Source: a bacterium (GTDB lineage Bacteria; Verrucomicrobiota; Verrucomicrobiia; Limisphaerales; UBA8199). From it: a DNA stretch of 34,153 bases. The notes beneath the pieces were generated by a model that saw nothing but the letters and a program-made list of their open reading frames with translations, was not told the DNA's origin and did not search any database. The DNA lies in NCBI GenBank assembly GCA_021784555.1, contig JAJYHY010000046.1, positions 1-34,153 on the forward strand. Direction: 5' to 3'. Shown here piece by piece: positions 8,668 to 16,349 of this stretch; position 1 is the first letter of the stretch; every line of letters begins with the position of its first letter. Made by a program: the position numbers and the translations under genes.

Positions 8668-10635
8668 CTATGGCAGACGCACCACGCGATAGAACCGCTC
8701 CTGATTGGTTGCAAAGGGCACACTCAACGTTAGAGAGGAGCCAAGAGCGGTAAAACTCTCGACACCCTGAAGGTTCTGGTAAGCGAAATACCCCGAGAGC
8801 CAGGGAAGCAGATCGCTGCCGCTGATTTGCTGCCACGTGGCCTGGGAAAGCGCCGTGGCCGACTGCACCTGGTATTTGAACCCCCAAATGGTGTTCCAGG
8901 AGAATTCTATCCCGGTGCCTTTGAGCTTTGTTCCACTGATGACAGCCGGCCCCGGCGGAGGCGGATTGGTGACGGTAAGCACCGCGGCGCCGCTGTTCAC
9001 ACCGCCGTAGAGATTGGTGACGGTTAGATTGTAGGTTCCTTCATCTGCCGCCTGCGCGTTGCCCAGGCTTAGCAACACGTTCGTGCCGCCAGAGGTTGAC
9101 GCCCCGTTGAACAGCCATTGGCAGCGCAGAGGGCGGCTGCCTCCGACGCCTGCGCTCAGGGCTGCGGCTGTGTCTGCCGTCACTGTCTGGCTGGCGGGTT
9201 GTGTGAATATGAACGGCGGGCCGACGCTGCTATGTACGAAGTAGGCGGCTCGGTGAACGTCGGTCTCCGGATTCACTAACCCGAACGCCCGGATAGCGCT
9301 ATTCGTCGGCAGTTGCACCCCCTGGAGCCGCCAGCCCCCGGCGATGCGGACCGCGTTACCGAGCGCCATCCAGTCCGTGCCATTAGTCGATCCCTCGAAC
9401 CGCACCCAATCCACTTCGGGAGCGCTCCCACCCCTCATCCAGGTAACCGTGGAGCCGTCAAAAGCAAGATCGTTCGTCGCGGTCTCGGTGTTATCCAGCC
9501 GGCCAATGCGTTGGAGGGAATCTCCGGCCAGCGCACCGAAGTCTCCACCTACCAGGATCTTGCCGTCGTCCTGGAGCGCCATGCACTGAATGTCAGGAGC
9601 AGTGGACCCAGTGGCAACCGTTGAAAAACTTGAGTCCGGCGAGCCGCCGGAATTGAGGCGGGAGATGGCGGAAGGAAATTCGGTGACGACCACTATTTCG
9701 CCGTCCGCCTGCAATTCCGCCAAAGTGACCATGTCGTTGATCGCCGATTCGAAAGTGGTGTCCAATGAGCCGTCGCTGTTGAGCCGGATTAGCGGAGTGC
9801 CCTCTCCGACGGCGTTTGTAAGCCACCCGAATCCGCGCAACAGGATCTTCCCGTCCCCCTGGAGTGAGAGTGAGGCGCCGCCGAGGTCGCCGCTGACTCT
9901 CGGGCTGAAGCCGGTGTCGAGCGTGCCGTCGCTGTTGAGCCGAGCCAGGTTGGTGCAGGGCTGGCCGCCCAGGGAGGTGAAATCGCCCGCGGCCAGGATC
10001 TTCCCGTCGGGTTGCACGGCAAAGGACCAGACCATTCCGACCGAACCCGACCGGAAACTGGTGTCCAGGTTGCCGTGGCTGGTGATGCGGCCGAAGTTCG
10101 TGCAGGCTTCGCCGCCCAGGGTGGTAAACTTGCCGCCAACGAGGATCTTGCCGTCTGGTTGGAGCATGAGGGAATAGACCAGGCCGTCCATTTGGCAGTC
10201 GAAGTTCGTATCGGGGGTGCCGTCGGGGTTGAGGCGCCCCAGGTCGAAGTTGGGCTGGCCTCCGGCGAGGAGCTTGCCGTCTGGCTGTGACACGAGCGCT
10301 CCCAGCGGCATGTACGGCGCTTGGAAGCTCGCATCCAGCACGCCGTTGCTATACAGCCTCCCGAAACCATTGTATATCTGCCTGGGATCGAATCCCTGCC
10401 CTTCCACCAGCAAGCTGCCCCCCATCTGCGGTACGACGGCCCAGACTGCTGCCCCGATGACCGAGACGGCCAAAAGGGGGCTTGCGCTGAAGGAGGGATC
10501 GATGGTTTGCGCCGGCGAGACCAGCGCCGTGAGGCATACGCCGATTGCTACCGCCCAGAGATTGAACGCCGGCCGGTGGCGGGCACGGACGAGCATACGA
10601 TGTGCAGTTGCGGAGATGGTCTTCAGGCTAGACAT
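8668..10635 (-). CDS. secreted delta-60 repeat / Ig-like protein
   Basis: 655 aa from ATG 10635. The signal peptide includes FNLWAVAIGVCLTALVSPAQ. About six delta-60 repeats follow (QPDGKILVGGKF, then F-RI/L, then NSDGTLDTGF), a beta-propeller-like surface repeat common in large exported bacterial proteins. An Ig-like domain (about residues 470-555) begins PPFIFTQPASQTV and ends TYNLTVTNLYGGVNSGAAVLTV. The last ~90 residues form the W/Y-rich closing module ending ERFYRVVRLP, which recurs in the two large proteins at the right of the window. The role is probably cell surface or extracellular; the ligand is unknown. Its 5' end overlaps the divergent Uma2 fragment by 20 bp. Confidence 0.75.
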   Translation of the reverse strand: MSSLKTISATAHRMLVRARHRPAFNLWAVAIGVCLTALVSPAQTIDPSFSASPLLAVSVIGAAVWAVVPQMGGSLLVEGQGFDPRQIYNGFGRLYSNGVLDASFQAPYMPLGALVSQPDGKLLAGGQPNFDLGRLNPDGTPDTNFDCQMDGLVYSLMLQPDGKILVGGKFTTLGGEACTNFGRITSHGNLDTSFRSGSVGMVWSFAVQPDGKILAAGDFTSLGGQPCTNLARLNSDGTLDTGFSPRVSGDLGGASLSLQGDGKILLRGFGWLTNAVGEGTPLIRLNSDGSLDTTFESAINDMVTLAELQADGEIVVVTEFPSAISRLNSGGSPDSSFSTVATGSTAPDIQCMALQDDGKILVGGDFGALAGDSLQRIGRLDNTETATNDLAFDGSTVTWMRGGSAPEVDWVRFEGSTNGTDWMALGNAVRIAGGWRLQGVQLPTNSAIRAFGLVNPETDVHRAAYFVHSSVGPPFIFTQPASQTVTADTAAALSAGVGGSRPLRCQWLFNGASTSGGTNVLLSLGNAQAADEGTYNLTVTNLYGGVNSGAAVLTVTNPPPPGPAVISGTKLKGTGIEFSWNTIWGFKYQVQSATALSQATWQQISGSDLLPWLSGYFAYQNLQGVESFTALGSSLTLSVPFATNQERFYRVVRLP

Positions 10636-10957
10636 CGAACTCGGGGGCAAGCCTTACACGCCGGATCTGAGCATTTATCCCCGCAAGCAACTTGATTTTC
10701 GTCACGACGTCATCCGCGTCACCGAGCCGCCGCTGCTCATCGTGGAAATCCTCTCGCCCACCCAGGGCTACCAAGGCGCAATGGACAGAGTGGAGGCCTA
10801 TCTGCAAAACGGCGTCAAGAGCTGCTGGGTCGTGTCTCCGCCATTCCATCTTATTACCATTTTCAGTCCTGACGGCACACAGCAGTCTGTTCATGAGGGC
10901 ATCGCCAAGGACCCGGCCACCGGGCTGACGGCGGAGCTGGCGGTGGTATTTTCATGA
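10616..10957 (+). pseudogene. N-truncated Uma2/DUF820-family nuclease fragment
   Basis: 113 codons from ATG 10616. PYTPDLSIYPRKQLDF, then PPLLIVEILSPTQG, then YLQNGVKSCWVVSPP match the central and C-terminal part of Uma2-family PD-(D/E)XK-like proteins: PD, then VEILSP with the catalytic Glu, then a strand ending in W-V-P. Full-length members are ~190 aa. The first ~70 residues, including the substrate-recognition N-terminus, are missing. The 5' end abuts and overlaps the start of the minus-strand delta-60 gene, so a rearrangement probably joined the two. The fragment keeps a clean frame to its stop. Confidence 0.65.
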
Positions 10958-10960
10958 CCA

Positions 10961-12412
10961 TCATTTGTCCGGGACGACATCCACCCGACTGACCGGGTAC
11001 CAACCTTCCGGGCCTCTTCCGGCGATCGCCAGCCGCACCGCCGGTTTGTTACTCTCCGGGTCAACCAAGCCCAGTTCCAGCGCGTAGCGGCCCGCCGCAA
11101 ACGAGCCGGGCAGCTTCACCACCGACTGGGTAGTCCGGGTTCCGGGCAGCCAGCCGCGAATCGAGTTCTCTGTTTCTGAAACCAGCGGCTTTGCCTCGGC
11201 GTTAGTCGTATTCATGAGACGGAGCGCAACCCGATAATCGCGGTAGGGCGGCGCCACGCCGATGTTCTCCCAGGTCGTTTTAACGATGAAGTCCTCGCCG
11301 GGATGCGCCACCCGCGCGTGCTCGACACTCCGAACCACCAAGCGGTAGCCCAGGTGGCGAAGAAATCGTTCGATTTCCGGGCGAGTCCCCCCGGGGATGG
11401 GCGCCGATTTGTTGTTCAGGTAGCTGGCGTGGCAGCGAAGGGCGTAGTCAAAGATGTAGCGGATGTTCCATCCCTCCGCCTTCCATTTCCTCATATCCCA
11501 GCAGCTCTCGAAGGCCACCGGCCCGGTCTTCCACACCTCCCGCGCCCCGGTTCTGGCCAGTTGCTGCATATAGAAGTTGTCCATGTGATTCCACGTCTTG
11601 GAGAAGCCGCCCATGTCCCCAAGGCAATCGGCCCGCCAGCCGCAGGCAAGCGCCGCCGCGTTGGCCATGCCTTCGGTGCTGCCGATTTGAACCACCTTGC
11701 TGGCTTGCGGGAAGGCCTCGCACCAGGCCCTGATGATCTTCATCCGCACTTCCAGCGGCGGCAGAGGCGCCGGCTTTCCCGTATCGATCTCCTCGGTGCC
11801 GCTCATGTGCCACTCGCCCCAGAGCCCCACGGACCCGATATCGACCAGGTCGAGGTTGGGATTGCCATCATAGCGCCGGCCTAGCCGCCGAATCAGGCGG
11901 AAGTGGGCCCGTTGGAAGAGCGGGTCGGTGAAATCGGGCACCCAATGCCGCCGGCCGCCATAGTTGAATTCTACGCCCTTGCAACCCTCTTCCTTAAGCC
12001 ACTGCGGAACATCCATGTATCGGCTCGACCCGGTACACATAATGCGGAACGCCAGTTTCTGCCCGTCCCGGTGAGCATGAGCGAGCAGGCGGTCAAAGAG
12101 GGCGAAGTCAATCCGGCCGTCTTTGGGTTCGATCTCCCGCCAATAAAACCGGAAATAAGCGCAGGCGCTCGGCAGGCCGGCCAGGTTCTTGTCCTCGTCC
12201 GCGCAACGCTGAAAGGTCTCCCAGCCCATGCCGGGGTTCGCGAAGAGGTCGTTGATTTCCTTGGGTTCAACCCGGACGCGGTCATTTTGCGACCGGCCAG
12301 CCAGTGAGTTGGGCAAGGCGGCCAGGAGCAGCGCCACGCCCAGCCAAAGGCCAGTCCATTGAAGCTTCGCGGCCGTGCGACGCGTCGCGCGAGAATAGTA
12401 GTTCCTTTTCAT
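10961..12412 (-). CDS. secreted DUF4832-family protein (GH-like TIM-barrel fold)
   Basis: 483 aa from ATG 12412 (MKRNYYSRATRR...), with an export signal (GLWLGVALLLAALPNSLAG). The mature part begins with the family pattern NPGMGWETFQR, followed by YFRFYWREIEPKDGRIDFALFD, VDIGSVGLWGEWHMSG and GDMGGFSKTWNHMDNF. This is the DUF4874/DUF4832 arrangement that resembles a beta-galactosidase-like barrel, with Glu in GEWH a candidate catalytic residue. The C-terminal ~110 residues are a beta-sandwich (VVRSVEHARVAHPGEDFIVKTTWENIGVAP). It is probably an extracellular polysaccharide-active protein of unknown substrate. A relic of a paralogue lies just upstream at 12484-12612. Confidence 0.75.
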   Translation of the reverse strand: MKRNYYSRATRRTAAKLQWTGLWLGVALLLAALPNSLAGRSQNDRVRVEPKEINDLFANPGMGWETFQRCADEDKNLAGLPSACAYFRFYWREIEPKDGRIDFALFDRLLAHAHRDGQKLAFRIMCTGSSRYMDVPQWLKEEGCKGVEFNYGGRRHWVPDFTDPLFQRAHFRLIRRLGRRYDGNPNLDLVDIGSVGLWGEWHMSGTEEIDTGKPAPLPPLEVRMKIIRAWCEAFPQASKVVQIGSTEGMANAAALACGWRADCLGDMGGFSKTWNHMDNFYMQQLARTGAREVWKTGPVAFESCWDMRKWKAEGWNIRYIFDYALRCHASYLNNKSAPIPGGTRPEIERFLRHLGYRLVVRSVEHARVAHPGEDFIVKTTWENIGVAPPYRDYRVALRLMNTTNAEAKPLVSETENSIRGWLPGTRTTQSVVKLPGSFAAGRYALELGLVDPESNKPAVRLAIAGRGPEGWYPVSRVDVVPDK

Positions 12413-12483
12413 AGGGCTAACAAAAAGTGTCGTTTTCAGATATGAACCGCATGGTATCAAATCGCCTGCACCGGCGCACGCGC

Positions 12484-12612
12484 TTATTGCTGGAGCGTGT
12501 GGTTGGCTCCGGCGGGCACGCAAGCGTCGCGGTTGCCTTTCGGGACTTGCGCCTTCGGCATTGCCTGGGGCAACAGGCTGGCGTGGCAACGAGGGGCGTA
12601 GTCAAACACATA
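12484..12612 (-). pseudogene. relic of a second DUF4832-family gene
   Basis: A 42-codon minus-strand frame reads YVFDYAPRCHASLLPQA... and stops at 12484. YxFDYAxRCHAS is the same segment as YIFDYALRCHASYL in the neighbouring DUF4832 protein, and the DNA is also alike (GGCGTGGCAACGAGGGGCGT here, GGCGTGGCAGCGAAGGGCGT there). Nothing else of the paralogue survives. The repeat element at 12624-12787 lies just beyond it. Confidence 0.5.
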
Positions 12613-12623
12613 AACCTACGGGT

Positions 12624-12787
12624 CACGGCCAGTGACAAAGTCCGCACCGCGTAGCGCAGACTTCCAAGTCTGCTGTGTCGCGGGCTTCCAAGCCCGCCGA
12701 CCGCGACCATTTCAGCGGCCTGCCGGCTGGGAAACCGGCGATACAGCAGGTTCGGAGACCTGCGCTACGACTTTGTCACTGGCCGTG
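12624..12787. mobile_element. four-hairpin MITE-like element, copy A
   Basis: The ends are perfect 19-bp inverted repeats, CACGGCCAGTGACAAAGTC on the left and its complement on the right. The 10-mer ACCTACGGGT flanks both sides (12614-12623 and 12788-12797), consistent with a target-site duplication, although its ACC/GGT ends could instead extend the inverted repeat to 22 bp. Inside lie four tandem hairpins: GCAGACTTCCAAGTCTGC, GCGGGCTTCCAAGCCCGC, CCGGCTGGGAAACCGG and GCAGGTTCGGAGACCTGC. No ORF. A diverged copy with the same four-hairpin order is at 15584-15750. Confidence 0.7.
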
Positions 12788-12864
12788 ACCTACGGGTGTG
12801 CGCAGACCGGAGGCAGCTTGACAGCCGATTTCTTCGGTTTTAGGCTGCTTGCCGCTTCAGGGTT

Positions 12865-12939
<75 letters not shown>

Positions 12940-13449
12940 GCTTGAAAATCAATAGTATCCTTTGTTTTCAAGGGTTTTATCGAGGTTCCAGCCTTTGGCC
13001 GAGAATGCAAGGAAGTGCAGCGATGGGCGAGAAAATGCGCGAAAGTGTGGCAAATCTGGCAAATATTTTGGCAAATCGGAAAAGCTGCCCTTGATGGAAA
13101 CGGAGCTCACTAAAGCACACTGTTTCGCTGATCCATTACGGCGGGCCAACTCTGAACAATCGCGTGATGGCTATACGGCTATGCCTGGCTCCCAATGCGG
13201 GGACTCGGACACCAGGGGGCGTTTGACAGGTGTGCGGAACTCCTCGCGCTGGATGGGGGGAATTGGTTCGGGCCTTTAGGTCCGGAACGTTCGGCTGGGG
13301 TCCAAAGATTCCTTCCGCTCACTGTTCATGCGCTTTCTCTCCACTCATCGTGGGGCGAGTTTAGACAGACGACGCTAGGCCCTGGCGTATCTCATACACG
13401 ATCCACAATGCCAATGGGCAATAACGGTCCTGGTACGATTGCATAGGTA
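12940..13449. other. non-coding stretch after the tRNA
   Basis: No gene was recognised. A short run at about 13046-13080 repeats GGCAAAT three times at uneven spacing in an AT-richer patch. No copy of the tRNA 3' end, which would mark an att site, is visible here or elsewhere in the window. Confidence 0.4.
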
Positions 13450-14106
13450 TTACACCCGTAACGCCGTCCATCGGGCGCGCCGAGCCGATTCGTTGCGCGT
13501 TTGGCATTGCGAGTTCGTTTGGTCGTTCTGCTCGGGTGAATCCCCTTCGGCCTGGCTTGGCGCCTGGTTTTTGGTGAGGTCGAGTTTCTCCTCGATTTCG
13601 TTCTGGCGGCGGGTCAGTTCCTGGTAGCGTTCTTCGTGTTCGAAGAGCGCGCCGACCTTCTCGCCCAATTCTTTGGCGCGTTTGTGGGCGTCGGCGATGT
13701 CGGCCTCCAGCCTGGCCGCCCGCTCCTCAAACCCCTGCACGGTCGCTTCGAGTGAGCGGATGGTGCCCAAGGCCGTGTCGGTCACGCGGGCGCTGTAATG
13801 GTTCTTGCCGCGCACGATGATTTCCACGCTGTTGTTCAGGGCTGGCCGCAGGAAGAGATCGAAGCCGGCGAACCGGCCAAGGGGAACGTCTTGGCCATGA
13901 CCATGCTTGGGCTTGTCCGCTCGCCGGACAATCAACTCTCCGGCAATGCCGCGCTGGTCGAAGACCCGCCCATCCAGTTCGATGCGGAAGCGGTCCCCGG
14001 AGGTATCCTGGCGGGCGGCGAGGTCCTGGCGCAGGTTGACGCGTCGGGGATGGGCGCACCCCCCCCCCGGTTGAGCCGTTAACTCGTTAGGGCCGTTGAT
14101 GGTCAA
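13450..14106 (-). pseudogene. C-terminal stub of a large mobile-element helicase/methylase-type protein
   Basis: A ~200-codon frame carries NLRQDLAARQDTSGDRF, then GRFAGFDLFLRPALNNSVEI, TDTALGTIRSLEATVQGFEE and a coiled coil (ERAARLEADIADAHKRAKELGEKVG), ending QNEIEEKLDLTKNQAPSQ. I recognise this as the closing part of very large helicase proteins of phages, plasmids and integrative elements, which carry SNF2-type and sometimes N6-methylase domains and exceed 1500 aa. The helicase motifs are absent. A run of ten C at 14059-14068 sits at the point where homology begins, so the break may be there. It marks this side of the cas region as mobile DNA. Confidence 0.6.
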
Positions 14107-14284
14107 GGACTTACGCCCGGCCGAAGCCGTTAATCAAGGCGTTAGCGGCGGTTCACGGAGTTGGGAAGAATGGGAAGAGTGAGAGGGATGGGGAGGAGAT
14201 GGCGGCGTCCGTCGTGGGAGGCTATCTGCTCCAGTGGCGGGCGACGGGCTGTCAGTCGCACAAGAGCTTTTTGTCCTCATGCGC

Positions 14285-14749
14285 TCAGGTTGGTGGTTTC
14301 CATCCCCCGCGCCGGCGCAATTCTTCCCGGAATAATTGGTGGTGCCGCCGCAGACGGAGCCGATACTTCTCGTCGAGCACCTGGCGCTGAAATATGCGCA
14401 ACAACTCCTCGGAAGCTTCAGACTGCTGGTTCAACGGGTCGAGCGCCCCTCGAACAATGTCCCGCGCCGCATCCGGGGGCCAAGGCAGCCGCTTCCGGTA
14501 GAATGATTGCTTCTCCCACCCATAATTGATGCTGGCAAGAACCTTGTCCTGCTGGTGCCGGGCAATGACTTCCAGAAACACCCGCCGGCAATCGCAATCG
14601 AGGTCGTCACAATAAAACTCAACATAGGCGTATTCGCCTGCAGACAGGCCGCCGTGTGACACCGCACCGGACGCGACAAGGACGTGAATACAGCGCACTT
14701 CCCGCTGCGCAATTTCCGGGCACAGGGTATGGAATGGGATCATAGCCAT
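14285..14749 (-). CDS. conserved hypothetical protein with a CxxxxCDC putative metal site
   Basis: 154 aa from ATG 14749 (MAMIPFHTL...); ATG 14743 is equally possible. The central strand motif YVEFYCDDLDCDCRRVFLEV contains three clustered Cys and acidic residues, suggesting a metal site. The C-terminal third is helical and basic (LLRIFQRQVLDEKYRLRLRRHHQLFREELRRRG). No signal peptide, no known function. It lies in a run of minus-strand accessory genes between two mobile-element relics, so it is probably element cargo. Confidence 0.6.
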   Translation of the reverse strand: MAMIPFHTLCPEIAQREVRCIHVLVASGAVSHGGLSAGEYAYVEFYCDDLDCDCRRVFLEVIARHQQDKVLASINYGWEKQSFYRKRLPWPPDAARDIVRGALDPLNQQSEASEELLRIFQRQVLDEKYRLRLRRHHQLFREELRRRGGWKPPT

Positions 14750-14908
14750 TATCGCCGCATCCAGGTTATTCAGGCTGTGGGCGGAATCCAAGCGGAGATT
14801 TCGGAGGTCTGGCGGCGGCAAGCTGCCGCCCGTGGTCGGGAATGGCGGCCTCAAATTCAGGTTTGGCAGCGGGCAGGGGTGGCGTGTTCATTGATGCTTG
14901 GCGCAGGC

Positions 14909-15295
14909 TCAGGCACGCAACAAACTTTCGGGCAGGGCAACCAACGCGGACTCGCTTCCGTCCGGTTGCCAGGCCACACGGCCGTCGGACAGCACGCTCA
15001 GGATGACGCCCCGAGCTGACCCGCGGAGCGTTTTGACGCGACCTCCCGGCTTGAAATCGGCGGATTCAGACAGGCTCTCGACGATTTCAACCATCGCGTC
15101 GCGGTCGAGCACCCCGGCAATGTAATGGGCAATAGCGGAGGTCGCTTCCCGACGGCGAGCGGTGGGCAGCTCAGCAAAGAGGGCCGCGGCGATTTGGCGG
15201 CCGATGTCCGCGAAGGTGTTGCCGTTAAAGAAGAGAAATGGGGCGCGGCGATGGCACTGCCGCAGGAAATCTATGGCTTGTTCGAGGGAGAGGAT
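14909..15295 (-). CDS. hypothetical protein with C-terminal KOW/SH3-like tail (start unresolved)
   Basis: ~128 codons. The N-terminal part (FLFFNGNTFADIGRQIAAALFAEL, AIAHYIAGVLDRDAMVEIV) looks like a compact helical domain. The C-terminal part (GGRVKTLRGSARGVILSVLSDGRVAWQPDG) has the small beta-barrel pattern of KOW/SH3-like domains. No ATG, GTG or TTG in this frame lies close upstream of the conserved part. The preceding gene ends inside it at 15271, so the true start is unusual or the two genes were once one frame. The 15295 boundary is a minimum extent. The role may be nucleic acid binding (inference). Confidence 0.5.
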   Translation of the reverse strand: MLSLEQAIDFLRQCHRRAPFLFFNGNTFADIGRQIAAALFAELPTARRREATSAIAHYIAGVLDRDAMVEIVESLSESADFKPGGRVKTLRGSARGVILSVLSDGRVAWQPDGSESALVALPESLLRA

Positions 15296-15528
15296 TTGCG
15301 GTTGCTTCGCCGTCCACTGGCTTGCGCACGCTTCTTGAGTCTCTCGGTTAACGCCGTGCTGCGCGCCTCCTCTTGCGCACGCTCCTCGATTGAGGCTGAC
15401 GACAAGCTGCCAGTCCCAGTTTTTGAGAAAAGCGGCTCGGGCTTGTAACGGTGATTGTTCGCCAGCACCTCTTCGAGGATGTCTTCCGCCGTCAGGTGCT
15501 CGAGCAAGTCCAATCTCAGTTTCATCAT
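15271..15528 (-). CDS. small hypothetical protein, acidic N-terminus and basic tail
   Basis: 85 aa from ATG 15528. MMKLRLDLLEHLTAEDILEEVLANNHRYKPEPLF is followed by a low-complexity, charged, helical C-terminus (IEERAQEEARSTALTERLKKRAQASGRRSNRKSS). It overlaps the next gene on the same strand in a shifted frame. Together they may be two coupled genes or one gene broken by a frameshift near 15280-15300. No family recognised. Confidence 0.5.
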   Translation of the reverse strand: MMKLRLDLLEHLTAEDILEEVLANNHRYKPEPLFSKTGTGSLSSASIEERAQEEARSTALTERLKKRAQASGRRSNRKSSPSNKP

Positions 15529-15583
15529 TCATAAATTACCATCCCCAGCGTGGCGACTCAAGCCCGCATCTTGCCGAGCGCGG

Positions 15584-15750
15584 GGTCACGTCCATTGACA
15601 AAGTCGTAGCGCAGGTTTCCCAACCTGCCGCATCGCAAGTTTCCTAACTTGCGTGCCTGGAAGTGGTTCGAGCGCCTGCCGATTTGGAAATCGGCGATAC
15701 AGCAGGTTGGGAAACCTGCGCTACCGTACTGCTGATTTCCTTTAGTCACC
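15584..15750. repeat. four-hairpin MITE-like element, copy B (diverged)
   Basis: Same architecture as copy A with changed stems: GCAGGTTTCCCAACCTGC, GCAAGTTTCCTAACTTGC, CCGATTTGGAAATCGG and GCAGGTTGGGAAACCTGC, all perfect palindromic stems. The left end keeps GGTCACG...TTGACAAAGTCGTAGCGCAG. The right end keeps CGCTACC and ends GTCACC but has lost the GACTTTGTCA part. The right end supplies the last codons and stop of the adjoining minus-strand gene at 15742, so insertion may have changed that protein's C-terminus. Confidence 0.65.
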
Positions 15751-16089
15751 CGGTTTGCCGAGTTTGAGCCGGAAAGAGGACTCGCCAAAACTGTCGTACT
15801 CCTCGACCCCAATGGCGCAATCCCGTCCGCGAAGGTTCCAGTTCATCGTGCCTGAGGCCTGGTTCTCCAGCCCGGCCCGCCGCACGATCAGTTGGACGAT
15901 TTCGCTTTCCAACTCGCGATCCTTGAGAACCGTTCCCGAGCCGCTACCGGCACGGACAAAGCAAATCTCCAGCCCTTCCGGAGCCCGTTCCAGTTCAATT
16001 GTGTCCACCCCCGCTTCGGCCGCCTGGTCCAGGATGTCGTTGAGGTAAGCGGCCGCGCGTTCATCGTCTTGTTGCTCGTTCATTGCCAT
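15742..16089 (-). CDS. hypothetical protein resembling the N-terminal domain of GspE/PilT-type ATPases
   Basis: 115 aa from ATG 16089 (ATG 16083 is also possible). DDERAAAYLNDILDQAAEAGVDTIELERAPEGLEICFVRAG recalls the small regulatory domain that precedes the ATPase core in secretion/pilus ATPases (A--G-SDIH-EP---G---R-R-DG), followed by IVQLIVRRAGL and a closing FGESSFRLKL strand. No Walker motifs are present, so it cannot be an ATPase. It starts 8 nt after the DUF6429 stop and is probably in the same transcript. The C-terminus runs into repeat copy B. The similarity is weak and the function unknown. Confidence 0.5.
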   Translation of the reverse strand: MAMNEQQDDERAAAYLNDILDQAAEAGVDTIELERAPEGLEICFVRAGSGSGTVLKDRELESEIVQLIVRRAGLENQASGTMNWNLRGRDCAIGVEEYDSFGESSFRLKLGKPGD

Positions 16090-16097
16090 GTCTCTTC

Positions 16098-16349
16098 TCA
16101 ATCGTAATCACAAAACAGTTTCTCGAACAACTCCCGCGCCCGCTCTTGACCCTCTTTGGTCAGTGCGACGGACTTGGCTTTGCCGACCGGATCGCCGATC
16201 AGCCCTTTCTGGTGGAACCGGCTTAGCGCGTCCCAATCGTGCCCCTTCCAGGCCCTGATACAAGCAAAGTCACCCTTGCCCTCGGTGAAGCTGGCCAGGT
16301 GCAACAAGGCCAGCACAGCGTCATCTATCTTGTCGAAGTGAGGCTTCAT
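16098..16349 (-). CDS. DUF6429-family small protein
   Basis: 83 aa from ATG 16349. IDDAVLALLHLASF, then AWKGHDWDALSRFHQKGLIGDPVGKAKSVALTKEGQERARELFEKLF is the full DUF6429 signature, winged-helix-like in character, with normal length and intact ends. The function of the family is not established; I associate it with mobile or accessory regions. It overlaps the end of the broken upstream gene by 29 nt and is followed 8 nt later by the GspE-N-like gene. No truncation. Confidence 0.7.
   Translation of the reverse strand: MKPHFDKIDDAVLALLHLASFTEGKGDFACIRAWKGHDWDALSRFHQKGLIGDPVGKAKSVALTKEGQERARELFEKLFCDYD

Noticed and set aside
13040..13085. GGCAAAT repeats after the tRNA as a CRISPR array or iterons
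   Set aside because: Only about three short, unevenly spaced copies, with no conserved long repeat and no spacer regularity.
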